51,022 bases of DNA from Oscillibacter sp. (GCA_017527365.1 JAFXQD010000019.1:1-51022); one strand, 5' to 3'; positions 31,863 through 40,527 are shown, counted from the first letter of the stretch. Notes: a model not told the origin generated them from the letters alone. A program made the numbers and translations.

Positions 31863-32050
31863 ACGCCCCGCCCCTTCCTATCAAACGCGCTTTCGCGCTC
31901 GTCCGCCACGAAAGACTGCAACTCCGCGACCGTGGCGACGCTCTCCCGGCGCCGCAACGCCTCCCGCAACGGCGCCGACAACCCTTCGTAATAGCCCAAA
32001 GCCCCCGCGTTCCGCTCCAAGAGCGCCCGCAAATCCGCGCAAGCGTCCAT
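31850..32050 (-). CDS. Small protein coupled to spoVAE, 66 residues
   Basis: A charged helical protein (MDACADLRALLERNAGALGYYEGL...) with 'YYEGLSAPLREALRRRES' followed by a Val/Glu-rich helix. It resembles a group of small clostridial proteins with a YYxSLP motif, of unknown function; that link is from memory. ATG at 32050 follows AGGGAGG, a strong site, and the gene overlaps the spoVAE start by 13 bases. Coupling suggests it is made at the same stage as SpoVAE. Confidence 0.75.
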   Translation of the reverse strand: MDACADLRALLERNAGALGYYEGLSAPLREALRRRESVATVAELQSFVADERESAFDRKGRGVWNT

Positions 32051-32138
32051 AATACCGCCTCCCTTCCGCAGTCTGCCCGCGTTTGGGCGAAAGTATTCCC
32101 TTCCGGAGACGGAAGCGCGGACATGCCCGAAAAGTCAA

Positions 32139-32170
32139 GCCGTGCGGGACGAGGCCGTTTCCCGCACGGC
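32139..32170 (-). terminator. Terminator of the 285-residue gene
   Basis: A perfect 11-base-pair stem (32139-32149 with 32160-32170) 9 bases after the stop, followed on the minus strand by TTGACTTTT. T content is moderate. Confidence 0.75.
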
Positions 32171-32179
32171 GTTCGGTTT

Positions 32180-33037
32180 TCAGGCTTCCGTTTGAAGCGT
32201 TGGGAGTGGTTCGGGCGGCCGGGCAATCGCCATATACGCCGCCGCTCCGGCGCGGCGTTTCGCCCGCCGCACTTTCCGGAGCGTGTCCGATTCCGCCCGC
32301 GCTTCCGGCTTGGCGTCCGGAGGTTTTGCGGGATTTCCCGTCGTTTCCGGGCGGCTCCGTTCCGACGCGCCGTCCGGAATCGGCGGGCGTTCGGAATTGC
32401 CCTCTTCCGGGCGGCCGTCGGCTTTCCCCGCCGCGCCCCGCCCGCGCAGTTCCCGCTCTTCCTTTTCCGCACGGGCTTTTTCGGCGTCGGTCGGCAGTTT
32501 TGCATAATCCCCGCGCTTCGCAAACGCCCGTTCGGTTTCGTTCAGCTTCGCGCAACGGTATTTCTCCATGCCGACGATTTCCAGTTTTTTGTCCTGAGGG
32601 ATAGCCGGGTTGTTTGCCGCGCTGTTGACACGCGCCAAAGCCGCGCCTATGCGCAGCGCTTTGGCGCGCTGCGCCTCCTCTTTCGTCCGACAGCGTTTCA
32701 ACTCCCGTTCGTAGGCTTTCCGCTCCTGTTCGGCAGATTCCATCTGGGCATACGCTTGAGGGTTCCTGTCTTTCAGAAAACGCTTTTCGTCGTCGGCGAG
32801 CTTCTTTCCCGCATAGACTTTCTCCATGATGTTCTTCAGCTTCTCTTCCCCGCCCCGGCGTTGCCCGTCAATTTGAGCCTGAGCCGCCGACGCCGCCGGA
32901 GTTTTCGAGAGCATGGCGTCGAGCGAATCCGTATGGGCGCCGGCATTGCCGCTTTCCTGTTTGAGGTTCCATCTTGTTTGCAGAGCCGCCGTTTTCGTAT
33001 GGCTCCGCAAAGTTCCCGCCGTCATGAGGACATCCAT
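32180..33037 (-). CDS. Hypothetical helical protein, 285 residues
   Basis: No named family recognised. The protein is soluble, very rich in Lys, Glu, Arg and Ala, and predicted helical through the middle: 'IMEKVYAGKKLADDEKRFLK' (about 70-90) then 'YERELKRCRTKEEAQRAKAL' (about 108-128). A disordered Pro/Glu/Arg-rich stretch (about 200-255) precedes a basic C-terminal end 'RKVRRAKRRAGAAAYMAIA'. I recall similar KxL-x-x-EExxYL / YERELKRCKTKEE proteins in motile Clostridia. ATG at 33037 follows AAAGGAG. A sigma-28-like -10 (GCCGATAA) lies 36 bases upstream. It is monocistronic with its own terminator. Confidence 0.8.
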   Translation of the reverse strand: MDVLMTAGTLRSHTKTAALQTRWNLKQESGNAGAHTDSLDAMLSKTPAASAAQAQIDGQRRGGEEKLKNIMEKVYAGKKLADDEKRFLKDRNPQAYAQMESAEQERKAYERELKRCRTKEEAQRAKALRIGAALARVNSAANNPAIPQDKKLEIVGMEKYRCAKLNETERAFAKRGDYAKLPTDAEKARAEKEERELRGRGAAGKADGRPEEGNSERPPIPDGASERSRPETTGNPAKPPDAKPEARAESDTLRKVRRAKRRAGAAAYMAIARPPEPLPTLQTEA

Positions 33038-33073
33038 AGGCCGCGCTCCTTTCTGAAAACCCTTCTATCTTTT

Positions 33074-33081
33074 TTATCGGC
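33074..33081 (-). promoter_or_regulatory. Sigma-28 (SigD)-like -10 box
   Basis: GCCGATAA on the minus strand is an exact match to the SigD/FliA -10 consensus, placed so that the leader to the 285-residue gene would be about 30 bases. The -35 is weak: TACA at 14 bases, against TAAA at 15. Confidence 0.35.
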
Positions 33082-33164
33082 GGAAAACCTCCTTTTGTAA
33101 AGACCGCGCAATAAATTCGAGGAAAATTCGACAAACTTTTTTTCGGGAAGAATAAAAAAAGGTG

Positions 33165-33193
33165 TTGACGCGCCGAAAAAACTGTGCTATAAT
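33165..33193 (+). promoter_or_regulatory. Promoter of tRNA-Thr
   Basis: TTGACG (33165-33170), 17-base spacer, perfect TATAAT (33188-33193) with an extended TGC. It lies 25 bases before the mature tRNA. Confidence 0.9.
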
Positions 33194-33218
33194 GCGCCCT
33201 GTCAATCGCAAACGGCGC

Positions 33219-33294
33219 GCTAGTGTAGCTCAGTCGGTAGAGCAGCTGATTCGTAATCAGCAGGTCGGCGGTTCGAGTCCGCCCACTAGCTCCA
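33219..33294 (+). tRNA. tRNA-Thr (anticodon CGT)
   Basis: A complete 76-base cloverleaf: acceptor GCTAGTG/CACTAGC, D-arm GCTC/GAGC, anticodon stem GCTGA/TCAGC with loop TTCGTAA (anticodon CGT, reading ACG), T-arm GGCGG TTCGAGT CCGCC, discriminator T and encoded CCA. It has its own promoter and terminator. Confidence 0.97.
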
Positions 33295-33296
33295 TG

Positions 33297-33335
33297 AAAA
33301 ACGCGTTTCCCGCAAGTTTCGGGAAACGCGTTTTT
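33297..33335. terminator. Bidirectional terminator shared by tRNA-Thr and ilvN
   Basis: A perfect 16-base-pair stem (33297-33312 with 33320-33335), 7-base loop, with AAAAA and TTTTT at its two ends, so it can work on both strands between the tRNA (+) and ilvN (-). Confidence 0.95.
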
Positions 33336-33355
33336 GTTGTTCCTTATCGGCGCGT

Positions 33356-33841
33356 TCAGATTTTGCCGCTCCCCTTCTGGATGGCGATAACGCCCGTGCG
33401 CGCCACTTCCAGTATCGAAAACGGGCGCATGAGGGATTCAAAGGTATCGACCTTTTCCTTTGTCGCGGACAGTTCCAACGTCATGGAAGTCGGCGTGATG
33501 TCGTCCGCTTTCGCGCCGCAGATGTTGCAAATCGTCATGATGTCCTGCCGGGTCTTGTTGTTCGCGTTGACCTTAATCAAAATCAGCTCGCGCCCAATCA
33601 GGCTGTGCTCGTTGAGCGTGCGCACCTTGATGACCTCTATCAGCTTGTTCAACTGCTTCTCGACCTGCTCCACGACGCTGTTGCCGCTGTCCACGATAAT
33701 CGTAATGCGGGAGACCGTGGGGTCGTCGGTGACGCCCACCGCGAGGGATTCGATATTGAACGCCCGCCGGGAGAACAAGCCGGTAATGCGGTTGAGCACA
33801 CCGGCGCGGTTTTCGACTAATACGGAAATCGTCTGTTTCAT
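33356..33841 (-). CDS. ilvN: Acetolactate synthase small (regulatory) subunit
   Basis: Activates the catalytic subunit and confers feedback inhibition by branched-chain amino acids. The N-terminal ACT domain starts 'ISVLVENRAGVLNRITGLFSRRAFNIESLAVG', the standard signature, followed by the C-terminal domain with 'ELILIKVNANNKTRQDIMTI'. The 161-residue length is typical. ATG at 33841 follows AAGGAGGG. It lies 11 bases after ilvB. Confidence 0.96.
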   Translation of the reverse strand: MKQTISVLVENRAGVLNRITGLFSRRAFNIESLAVGVTDDPTVSRITIIVDSGNSVVEQVEKQLNKLIEVIKVRTLNEHSLIGRELILIKVNANNKTRQDIMTICNICGAKADDITPTSMTLELSATKEKVDTFESLMRPFSILEVARTGVIAIQKGSGKI

Positions 33842-33852
33842 ATGCCCTCCTT

Positions 33853-35481
33853 TCAGTCCGTCGTGCTTACGTCCGGGGACACTTCGCAAATCAGCAGGCA
33901 GGGCCCCGGCGTTTGCAAGAACGCGCCCAGCGTTTCCGAAAGCCGATTCTCGTCGGAGAGTTCCAGCGCGGGGACGCCGTAAGCCCCGGCAATCGCGGCG
34001 AAATCCGGGGAACCGTCCAGCGACACGCCGAACGCGCCGTGATACGGCGGCAAGGTCTGTATCTGCCGGACAAGCCCAAGGTTATGGTTGCGGAACAGGA
34101 CAATTTTAATGTCGTGCCCGGCGGCGCGGACGGCGGCGAGTTCGTTCATTTCCATCTGGAAAGAGCCGTCGCCGCAAATAACGACCGTCTGACGGTCGGG
34201 CAGCGCCGTTTTCACGCCCACGGCGGCGGGCAATGAGTATCCCATCGTGCCCAAGCCGCCCGTCGTGAGGAAGCGCCCGTTCTTTTGCGGCAGGTACTTG
34301 CAGGCGAAAATCTGGTTCTGCCCCACGTCCGCGCACACAACGGCGTCGTCGTCCAACATGCGCCCAAGCTCCCGCATGACCGTGCCCGGAAACACGGAGC
34401 CTTCCCGGCGCGGAAACTCCCGCGTCACTTCTTCGCGGCGGAGTTCGCGCAACATCGCCTTCCACTCCGGCGCGTCGGCAACCGTGATTTCCTGCGCCAA
34501 AAGCTGGTTGAGAATCACTTTGATATTGCCCACCAGAGGCACCGCCGCCTGCATGTTCTTCCCGATTTCGGCGGGGTCAACGTCGATATGCACAATGGAC
34601 ATGCGGCGCTGTATCTCGTCGGGGGAAAGAATTGTCCTGTCCGCCGCCCGACAGCCCACCATAATCAGCAAATCGGACTTGACAAGCGCCTTGTTCGCGC
34701 AACGGTTGCCATGGGCGCCAATCATGCCCATATTGAGCGGGTGGTCGGACGGCAACAGGGAAAGCCCCATCATGGTTTTCACCATGGGAACGTCAAGGCG
34801 TTCGACAAGCGTCCGCAACTCCTCCTTGGCGTCGGCGAGCCATACGCCGCCCCCGGCGCAAATCAGCGGCTGTTTCGCCTCCCCAATCGCCTTCACGACG
34901 CGCTTTATTTGCAAGTCGTTGCCCTTGACGGAAGGGCGGTAGCCGCGAATATTCACGGTTTCCGGATAGGAAAAGGCTTTCAGTTCCTGTTCCTGTATGT
35001 CGATGGGAATGTCAATCAGCACGGGCCCCGGACGCCCCGTCGAGGCGATATGGAACGCCTCCTTGACAATGCGGGGCAGTTCGTCGGCGTCCTTGACAAG
35101 ATAGCTGTGCTTGGTAAAGGGCGCGGCGGCTCCGGTAATGTCCACTTCCTGAAAGATGTCGCGTCCGAGCAGACTGCTGGGTACCTGCCCGGTAATGGCG
35201 ACCATGGGAATGGAATCCATGTAGGCCGTGGCGATGCCCGTCAAAAGGTTCGTGGCGCCGGGCCCCGACGTTACCATGCACACGCCCGCTTTCCCGCTCA
35301 CGCGGGCGTAGCCCGACGCCATATGTCCGGCGTTCTGCTCCGTGCGGACAAGCGTGTAGCCGATTTCCGGCGCGGCCAGCAACGCGTCAACCACCGGACA
35401 AATCGTCGCGCCCGCGTAGCCGAACATATGCGTTACGTTTTCCCGGCGCAAACTCTCAATCAGCGCCTGCGCTCCGTTCAT
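33853..35481 (-). CDS. ilvB: Acetolactate synthase large (catalytic) subunit
   Basis: A thiamine-pyrophosphate enzyme making acetolactate for valine/leucine (and acetohydroxybutyrate for isoleucine). The catalytic Glu lies in 'RTEQNAGHMASGYARVSGK', followed by 'GVCMVTSGPGATNLLTGIA'; the ThDP motif is 'GDGSFQMEMNELAAVRAAGH' with 'LFRNHNLGLV'. It begins MNGAQALIESLRRENV, with GGGAGGGG upstream of ATG 35481; 542 residues is normal. No T-box or leucine leader was found in the 44 bases before it. ilvBN closes the rlmN-prpC-prkC-rsgA run, an unusual partner set. IlvB needs thiamine pyrophosphate, whose precursor uptake gene thiT is nearby. Confidence 0.96.
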   Translation of the reverse strand: MNGAQALIESLRRENVTHMFGYAGATICPVVDALLAAPEIGYTLVRTEQNAGHMASGYARVSGKAGVCMVTSGPGATNLLTGIATAYMDSIPMVAITGQVPSSLLGRDIFQEVDITGAAAPFTKHSYLVKDADELPRIVKEAFHIASTGRPGPVLIDIPIDIQEQELKAFSYPETVNIRGYRPSVKGNDLQIKRVVKAIGEAKQPLICAGGGVWLADAKEELRTLVERLDVPMVKTMMGLSLLPSDHPLNMGMIGAHGNRCANKALVKSDLLIMVGCRAADRTILSPDEIQRRMSIVHIDVDPAEIGKNMQAAVPLVGNIKVILNQLLAQEITVADAPEWKAMLRELRREEVTREFPRREGSVFPGTVMRELGRMLDDDAVVCADVGQNQIFACKYLPQKNGRFLTTGGLGTMGYSLPAAVGVKTALPDRQTVVICGDGSFQMEMNELAAVRAAGHDIKIVLFRNHNLGLVRQIQTLPPYHGAFGVSLDGSPDFAAIAGAYGVPALELSDENRLSETLGAFLQTPGPCLLICEVSPDVSTTD

Positions 35482-35525
35482 TGCGCACCCCTCCCTGTTT
35501 CTGATTTTCTCTCGATGTTTGGTTT

Positions 35526-36437
35526 TCAGCGCCCGCCGCTGGCGCCGTCCTTGCGCGCCCCGGACTGCCATTCTTTCAAGGGCTTCAATTCCTCGTAAAG
35601 CCGAACGTAGCTTGCGTGGCGGGACGGCCGGATTTCGCCCCGGCGCAGGGCGTCCAACACCGCGCAACCCTTTTCTTTCGTGTGCGAACAGCCGACGAAA
35701 CGGCAGTCTGGCAGGAACGGGCGGAACTCCGGGAACGTCTCCGGCAGGCGGGCTTTGAGCTCTAAATTCAGCTCCTCCGTCTCGAAAGCGGAGAATCCGG
35801 GGGTGTCGACGACCTCCCCGCCGCACGAAAGGCGGTAAATTTCCGTGTGCCTTGTGGTATGCCGCCCGCGCCCCAACGCGTCGCTGACTTCCCCGGTTTT
35901 TAGACGGAACGCCGGGTCAAGCGCGTTTAGAATGCTGGATTTCCCCACGCCCGAATTGCCCGTAAACGCGGAGAGCCTGCCTTGCAGGAACGCTTTCAAC
36001 TCCCCCAAGCCCTCGCCCGTCGCGGCGCTGACGCGCAAGGTTTCGACGCCCGAAGCGCGGTAGATATTGTAAAGCCTGTCGGCGGGGTCGAGGTCGCATT
36101 TGTTGAGCAGTAGCAGAACCTGACAGCCCCGCAAGATAGCCGCCGACATCATGCGGTCGATGAGAAACGGGTCTGTGACGGGCGGCGCGGCGGAGGCGAT
36201 AATCGCCATTTGGTCGATATTCGCCACGGCGGGGCGCGTGAAGGCGTTGCGGCGGGGGAGTATGCGTTCCACGAAGCCCTTGCCCGGTTCGAGTTCGCGC
36301 ACCTCCGCGAAGTCCCCCACCAGCGGCGACACGCCGTCTTTCCGGAACTTCCCCCGCGCCCGGCAGGTCAAAATTTCCCCGCCCGATTCCACATAGTAGA
36401 AGCCGCTCAGGGCTTTTTGAATCCGTCCTTCCCTCAT
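35526..36437 (-). CDS. rsgA: Ribosome small subunit-dependent GTPase RsgA
   Basis: A circularly permuted GTPase that checks late 30S assembly. An N-terminal OB fold ('CRARGKFRKDGVSPLVGDFA') precedes the G domain in permuted order: NKCD (G4), then the P-loop 'GNSGVGKSS', then 'DTPGFS' (G3). A zinc knuckle follows ('CRFVGCSHTKEKGCAV'). 303 residues is normal. ATG at 36437 is two bases after the prkC stop, with only a weak ribosome site, so reinitiation is likely. prkC-rsgA adjacency is conserved in Firmicutes. Confidence 0.96.
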   Translation of the reverse strand: MREGRIQKALSGFYYVESGGEILTCRARGKFRKDGVSPLVGDFAEVRELEPGKGFVERILPRRNAFTRPAVANIDQMAIIASAAPPVTDPFLIDRMMSAAILRGCQVLLLLNKCDLDPADRLYNIYRASGVETLRVSAATGEGLGELKAFLQGRLSAFTGNSGVGKSSILNALDPAFRLKTGEVSDALGRGRHTTRHTEIYRLSCGGEVVDTPGFSAFETEELNLELKARLPETFPEFRPFLPDCRFVGCSHTKEKGCAVLDALRRGEIRPSRHASYVRLYEELKPLKEWQSGARKDGASGGR

Positions 36438-36439
36438 GC

Positions 36440-38740
36440 TTACGTACCGCCGCCGCCGAAGAGGGCTTCCAACAAAGCCCCTATCGCGTCGTTGGCGGCT
36501 TTCTCGCTGGGGTCTTGATAGCCCGGCTCGTCCTCCGGGTCTAACGGGTACACTTTGCCGTCCTCGCCGACACGCGGCCCCGTCTGGGCGGTTTCGCCGC
36601 CGTCCGGATTGGTCGCGTTTCCGGTTGCGCCGCTGTCCGGATTGGACGCGCCGCCGCTTGTCTCGGTCTGCCCGCCGTCGGACGCGGGCGCGTCGTTCTT
36701 GCGCAGAATATAGCGGTCTCCGGCGGTTTCCATGTCGATGGTCTCGCTGTAAAGCCGCTCTTGGTCCATATAGACTGTGACGACGGTCTGTCCGGTCGCG
36801 GTGATTTCCATGGAATACGTGCCCGTGTTAAAGTCAACCGTCCCGGTCTCGATTCGCTTTCCGTCCTGCAAAATCTCCATATAGCCCGTTTCGCCCTCCG
36901 ACGGCAACGGAATCACCAGTTCAAGGCTCTTTTCCTTGGGGGCGGCGGGCTCCGGTTCGGGTTCGGGCTCCGGTTCGGGCGCCTCTACGGGCTGGGCGTT
37001 GGGCTCCGGACCCTTGCTGACCACAAAGCTGACTTTCGCGCCGTCGGAAACCTGCGTCTGCGCCGGCGGGTCTTGGCTGATAATCGTGCCCTCCGGCTCG
37101 TCGCTGTGTTCGTAATCGACGCTCCCCCGCGTCAAGCCCAGATTCTTGAGCTGTCCGAGGACTTGGTCTAACTTCATGCCGACAAAGTAGGTCAAAGGCC
37201 AAGTGGCGGGGGGCTTGGCGCCCTTGCTGACAATCAGGCGGATTGTGTCGCCCCGGCGGAGCACGCCGCCCTCCTGCGGCTCGCTGGAAACGATGTGCCC
37301 GGCCTCGGTCGCCTCGTCGTACTCCTCGCCCGCCTCCACGGTCAAGGAATAGCGCTCGATTAAGTCCGCCAGCGTGACCTTTTCCGCTTGGCTCACGGTC
37401 TGGTCTACCACGTCGGGCATTTTCGCGGTCTCCTCGCCCGAACTCACCCACACGCGGATGATCAGGTTGTTGCCCTTGCGGTAACTGTTTTCGGACGGGT
37501 CCTGCTCCACGATGACGCCGGGGGCGTACTGCTCGCTGGGCTTGTCCCCGGCGCGCACGATTTCAAAAATACCGTTGACGCCCTCTAATTCCCGCGCTTG
37601 GCTTATCGTGTAGCCCACGACGGAGCGCACCATATGCTGTTCCTGCGGGTCGTTGCGCACGAAGGAATTGAGAATCCCGCGTATCAGGACGACCGCCAGC
37701 AACACGCCCAGAAAGCCCGCCGCGCATACCAGCGCGATTTGCGCGACGTTGCGCGGGGCGTCCTCTTCCTGCCGCCGCATGGTTTGCCGCCTCCTTTGCG
37801 TTGTTCCCACGGTCTGCGTGGCGTCCAAGTTCGGCGCCTCCCGGACGGGCTGGGCGGGCTCGTCCGGGACGGGCGGGCGAATGTCCGCCATCTGAAAGTC
37901 AAGGCTGGCTTCCGGGTCTTTGCGGAACGCCTCCAAATCCTGTATCATGGCCTCCGCCGAGGGGTAGCGCAAATCGGGCTCCTGCGCCATGGCCTTCATG
38001 CAGATAAGCTCCAACTGGTCGGGAATGTCGGGGTCAATGGAACGGGGCGTCGGGGGCACGGCGCTGAGGTGCTGAATCGCCACGGACACGGCGGAATCGC
38101 CGTCGAAGGGCAGCCGCCCCGTGAGCATTTCATAGAGCACGATTCCGGCGGAATAGATGTCGGAGCGGGCGTCGATGTGGTCGCCCCGCGCCTGTTCGGG
38201 GGAGATATAGTGCACGGAGCCGAGCGCCTGCTGGGTCAGGGTCTGCGCGGCGTTCTCAAGGCAGGCTATGCCGAAGTCCGCGACTTTCACGCTTCCGTCG
38301 CGCAAAATCATGATGTTCTGCGGCTTGATGTCGCGGTGGATAATGCCCTTGCCGTGGGCGTGGGCAAGCCCGCGCATAATCTGCGTAATGAAATGCAACG
38401 ACTCCCGCCAGTTGAGCCGCCCGCGCTTCTCCATATACTGTTTCAGCGTGATTCCGTCAATCAGCTCCATGACGATATATTCCAAGTCGCCGCCCTTGGA
38501 AACGTCGTAAACCTGCACGATGTTCGGGCTGGACAGTTGCGCGATAGCCTGCGATTCGGCGTTGAAGCGGCGGCGGAAATCGGCGTCCCGCGCCAAGTCG
38601 CTCCGGAGTATCTTGACCGCCACAAGTCGGTTTAAGCGGTGGCATTTCGCCTTGTACACGCTCGACATGCCGCCGATTCCGATAAGCTCCAAGATTTCAT
38701 AGCGGTTTTCCAGCATTTGCCCAATATAGGGGTCGTTCAC
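36440..38740 (-). CDS. prkC: Serine/threonine protein kinase with PASTA domains (PrkC)
   Basis: A membrane kinase that senses muropeptides and controls wall growth and spore germination. Kinase domain 1-275: catalytic Lys43, HRD at 135-137, DFG at 155-157. One membrane helix lies at about 332-355, then three PASTA repeats (about 368-435, 438-508, 513-578). A PEPEPEP linker (about 588-600) leads to an extra beta-rich domain (605-690) and an acidic Gly/Asn tail, making 766 residues, longer than the 648 of Bacillus. The GTG start at 38740 overlaps the prpC TGA in a GTGA. Confidence 0.96.
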   Translation of the reverse strand: MNDPYIGQMLENRYEILELIGIGGMSSVYKAKCHRLNRLVAVKILRSDLARDADFRRRFNAESQAIAQLSSPNIVQVYDVSKGGDLEYIVMELIDGITLKQYMEKRGRLNWRESLHFITQIMRGLAHAHGKGIIHRDIKPQNIMILRDGSVKVADFGIACLENAAQTLTQQALGSVHYISPEQARGDHIDARSDIYSAGIVLYEMLTGRLPFDGDSAVSVAIQHLSAVPPTPRSIDPDIPDQLELICMKAMAQEPDLRYPSAEAMIQDLEAFRKDPEASLDFQMADIRPPVPDEPAQPVREAPNLDATQTVGTTQRRRQTMRRQEEDAPRNVAQIALVCAAGFLGVLLAVVLIRGILNSFVRNDPQEQHMVRSVVGYTISQARELEGVNGIFEIVRAGDKPSEQYAPGVIVEQDPSENSYRKGNNLIIRVWVSSGEETAKMPDVVDQTVSQAEKVTLADLIERYSLTVEAGEEYDEATEAGHIVSSEPQEGGVLRRGDTIRLIVSKGAKPPATWPLTYFVGMKLDQVLGQLKNLGLTRGSVDYEHSDEPEGTIISQDPPAQTQVSDGAKVSFVVSKGPEPNAQPVEAPEPEPEPEPEPAAPKEKSLELVIPLPSEGETGYMEILQDGKRIETGTVDFNTGTYSMEITATGQTVVTVYMDQERLYSETIDMETAGDRYILRKNDAPASDGGQTETSGGASNPDSGATGNATNPDGGETAQTGPRVGEDGKVYPLDPEDEPGYQDPSEKAANDAIGALLEALFGGGGT

Positions 38741-39486
38741 GGCGTCCCGCCCCCTTCCGCGCCGCGCAGAAGCGCGACGGTCACATTGTCGGGCGCGCCG
38801 CGCCGCCGCGCCGCCTCAATGAGCGCGCCGGGACAGCGTTCCGGCGGCGTCCGGCTTACGATTTCCAAGATTTCGCCGTCCGTCACGGTGTTGACAAGCC
38901 CGTCCGTGCACAGCAGGAACGACGCCCCCGGCGGCGTCCGGCAAAGATACGCGTCGCACTCCACGCTTTCGTCCGGCCCCAAAGCCCGCGTAATCAGATT
39001 CCGCTTCGGGTGTGCGCGGGCTTCCTCCTCCGTGATTTCCCCGCGCTCTATCATATCCTGCACAAGGGAATGGTCGCGTGTGACGCGGAAAATTTCGCCG
39101 CCGAACAAGTAATAGGCGCGGCTGTCGCCCACGTTGCAGACCGCGACGCCCGACGCGCACGCAACCGCCGAGACAAGCGTCGTCCCCATGGACGGGTAGC
39201 CCAGCCTCCGCGCCTCCGCCCATACGGCGCGGTTCGCCTCCAAGACGGCTTCCTGTGAAACGCGGGCGGCGTCGGAAATGTCCATGCCGCTTTCAAGGCG
39301 CTTTTCCAGACAGTCCATATAAGTCTTGACGGCGATACTGCTCGCCAACCGCCCCCCGGCGGGGCCGCCCATGCCGTCGCACACGACGGCGGCGGCGTGC
39401 CCGGACGGCAACGCCTCCCGGATGTCGTAAGAATCCTGATTTTCTTTCCGCACCATGCCAATGTCCGTTTTGCCGTAAATCAGCAT
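38737..39486 (-). CDS. prpC: PP2C-type protein phosphatase (PrpC/Stp)
   Basis: The metal-dependent phosphatase that reverses PrkC. Motifs are in place: 'GMVRKENQDSY', 'VCDGMGG' (36-41) with metal Asp37, 'GTTLVSAV', 'NVGDSRAYYL', 'LLCTDGL' and 'PDNVTVALL'. Length 249 is typical. Its stop overlaps the prkC GTG, ensuring matched expression of kinase and phosphatase. ATG at 39486 lies 6 bases after the rlmN stop codon. Confidence 0.97.
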   Translation of the reverse strand: MLIYGKTDIGMVRKENQDSYDIREALPSGHAAAVVCDGMGGPAGGRLASSIAVKTYMDCLEKRLESGMDISDAARVSQEAVLEANRAVWAEARRLGYPSMGTTLVSAVACASGVAVCNVGDSRAYYLFGGEIFRVTRDHSLVQDMIERGEITEEEARAHPKRNLITRALGPDESVECDAYLCRTPPGASFLLCTDGLVNTVTDGEILEIVSRTPPERCPGALIEAARRRGAPDNVTVALLRGAEGGGTP

Positions 39487-39492
39487 TTTCCA

Positions 39493-40527
39493 TCACCTCT
39501 TTTGTTCCTGAGCTTCCGCCGCCCTCCTGCGGAGTTGTCCGCAGGAAGCGTCAATATCCCCGCCGAGGCTCCGGCGCACCGTGACCGTGACGCCGAGGCG
39601 CTCCAACAGCGCCTGAAATTCCCTCATGCGCCGCGACGGGCGCAAAGTCCGCTCCGTCACGTGGTTGAGGGGAATCAAATTCACGTGGGCTGGCATTCCG
39701 CGCAGGCGCTCCGCCATGCGTTCGGCTTGCCAGTCGTGGTCGTTCACGCCGTCGATGAGCGCGTATTCAAAGGAAATCCGCCGCCCGGTCATTTGGAAGT
39801 AGTCGCGGCAGGCTCCGAAAAGCTCCTCTACGCCGTAAGCCCTGTTCACGGGCATGATTTGCGAGCGCGTTTCGTCGTCGGGGGCGTGGAGGGATACGGA
39901 AAGCGTCAGTTGCAGGCGCAGTTCCGCGAGCCGCCGTATCCCCGGCGCGATGCCGCACGTGGACAGCGAGATATGCCGCATTCCGACGTTTAAGCCGTCC
40001 GGGCGGTTGACGAGCTCCAGAAACTTCAAAACGGCGTCGAAATTGTCCAGCGGCTCCCCGATTCCCATCAGCACGATGTTCGAGACCGGGACGCCGCTTT
40101 CCGTCGGCGTGAACAGGACTTGGTCAACCATTTCGCCGGGGGTCAAGTCCCGCGCCTTGCCCGCGATTGCCGACGCGCAGAACGCGCACCCCATCCGACA
40201 GCCCGCTTGGGACGATATGCAGACCGTGTTCCCGTGGCGGTAGCGCATGAGCACGGATTCCACGCAGTTCCCGTCCGACAGCTCCCACAAGTATTTGATT
40301 GTGCCGTCAAGTTTCGACACCTGTTTCCGGGCGACCTTCGGCGGGGCAAGGGCGGCGGTTTCTTTCAGCTTGTCGCGCAGGCCTTTCGGCAGGTTCGTCA
40401 TTTCGTCGAACGACTTCGCGCCCCGGCAGAGCCATTGAAAGACCTGCCTGCCCCGGAATGGCGGCTCCCCCATTTGCCGCAACGCCTCCGACAGTTCCTC
40501 CGGCGACATGGATTTCAAATCGAGCAT
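39493..40527 (-). CDS. rlmN: 23S rRNA/tRNA adenine-C2 methyltransferase RlmN
   Basis: A radical SAM enzyme that methylates A2503 of 23S rRNA and A37 of some tRNAs. The cluster motif is Cys110, Cys114, Cys117 ('CRMGCAFCAS'); the methyl-carrying cysteine near the end is Cys329 in 'GGDIDASCGQL'. 'IVLMGIGEPLDNFD' and 'LSTCGIAPGI' fit the family. 344 residues. ATG at 40527 follows AGGGAG; a promoter sits just upstream, so a new transcript probably starts here for rlmN-prpC-prkC-rsgA-ilvBN. Confidence 0.97.
   Translation of the reverse strand: MLDLKSMSPEELSEALRQMGEPPFRGRQVFQWLCRGAKSFDEMTNLPKGLRDKLKETAALAPPKVARKQVSKLDGTIKYLWELSDGNCVESVLMRYRHGNTVCISSQAGCRMGCAFCASAIAGKARDLTPGEMVDQVLFTPTESGVPVSNIVLMGIGEPLDNFDAVLKFLELVNRPDGLNVGMRHISLSTCGIAPGIRRLAELRLQLTLSVSLHAPDDETRSQIMPVNRAYGVEELFGACRDYFQMTGRRISFEYALIDGVNDHDWQAERMAERLRGMPAHVNLIPLNHVTERTLRPSRRMREFQALLERLGVTVTVRRSLGGDIDASCGQLRRRAAEAQEQKR

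Noticed and set aside
32051-32138. A sigma-G promoter for the spoVAE unit
   Set aside because: A GAATA-like -35 exists, but nothing at 17-18 bases resembles CATnnTA; only a small CTTCCG-GAGA-CGGAAG hairpin is clear.
35482-35525. A T-box or leader-peptide attenuator for ilvB
   Set aside because: Only 44 bases separate it from rsgA, and no terminator or run of Leu/Ile/Val codons is present.
37598-38635. A 345-codon plus-strand open frame inside prkC
   Set aside because: Antisense to the kinase domain, whose motifs are intact; composition is that of a shadow frame.
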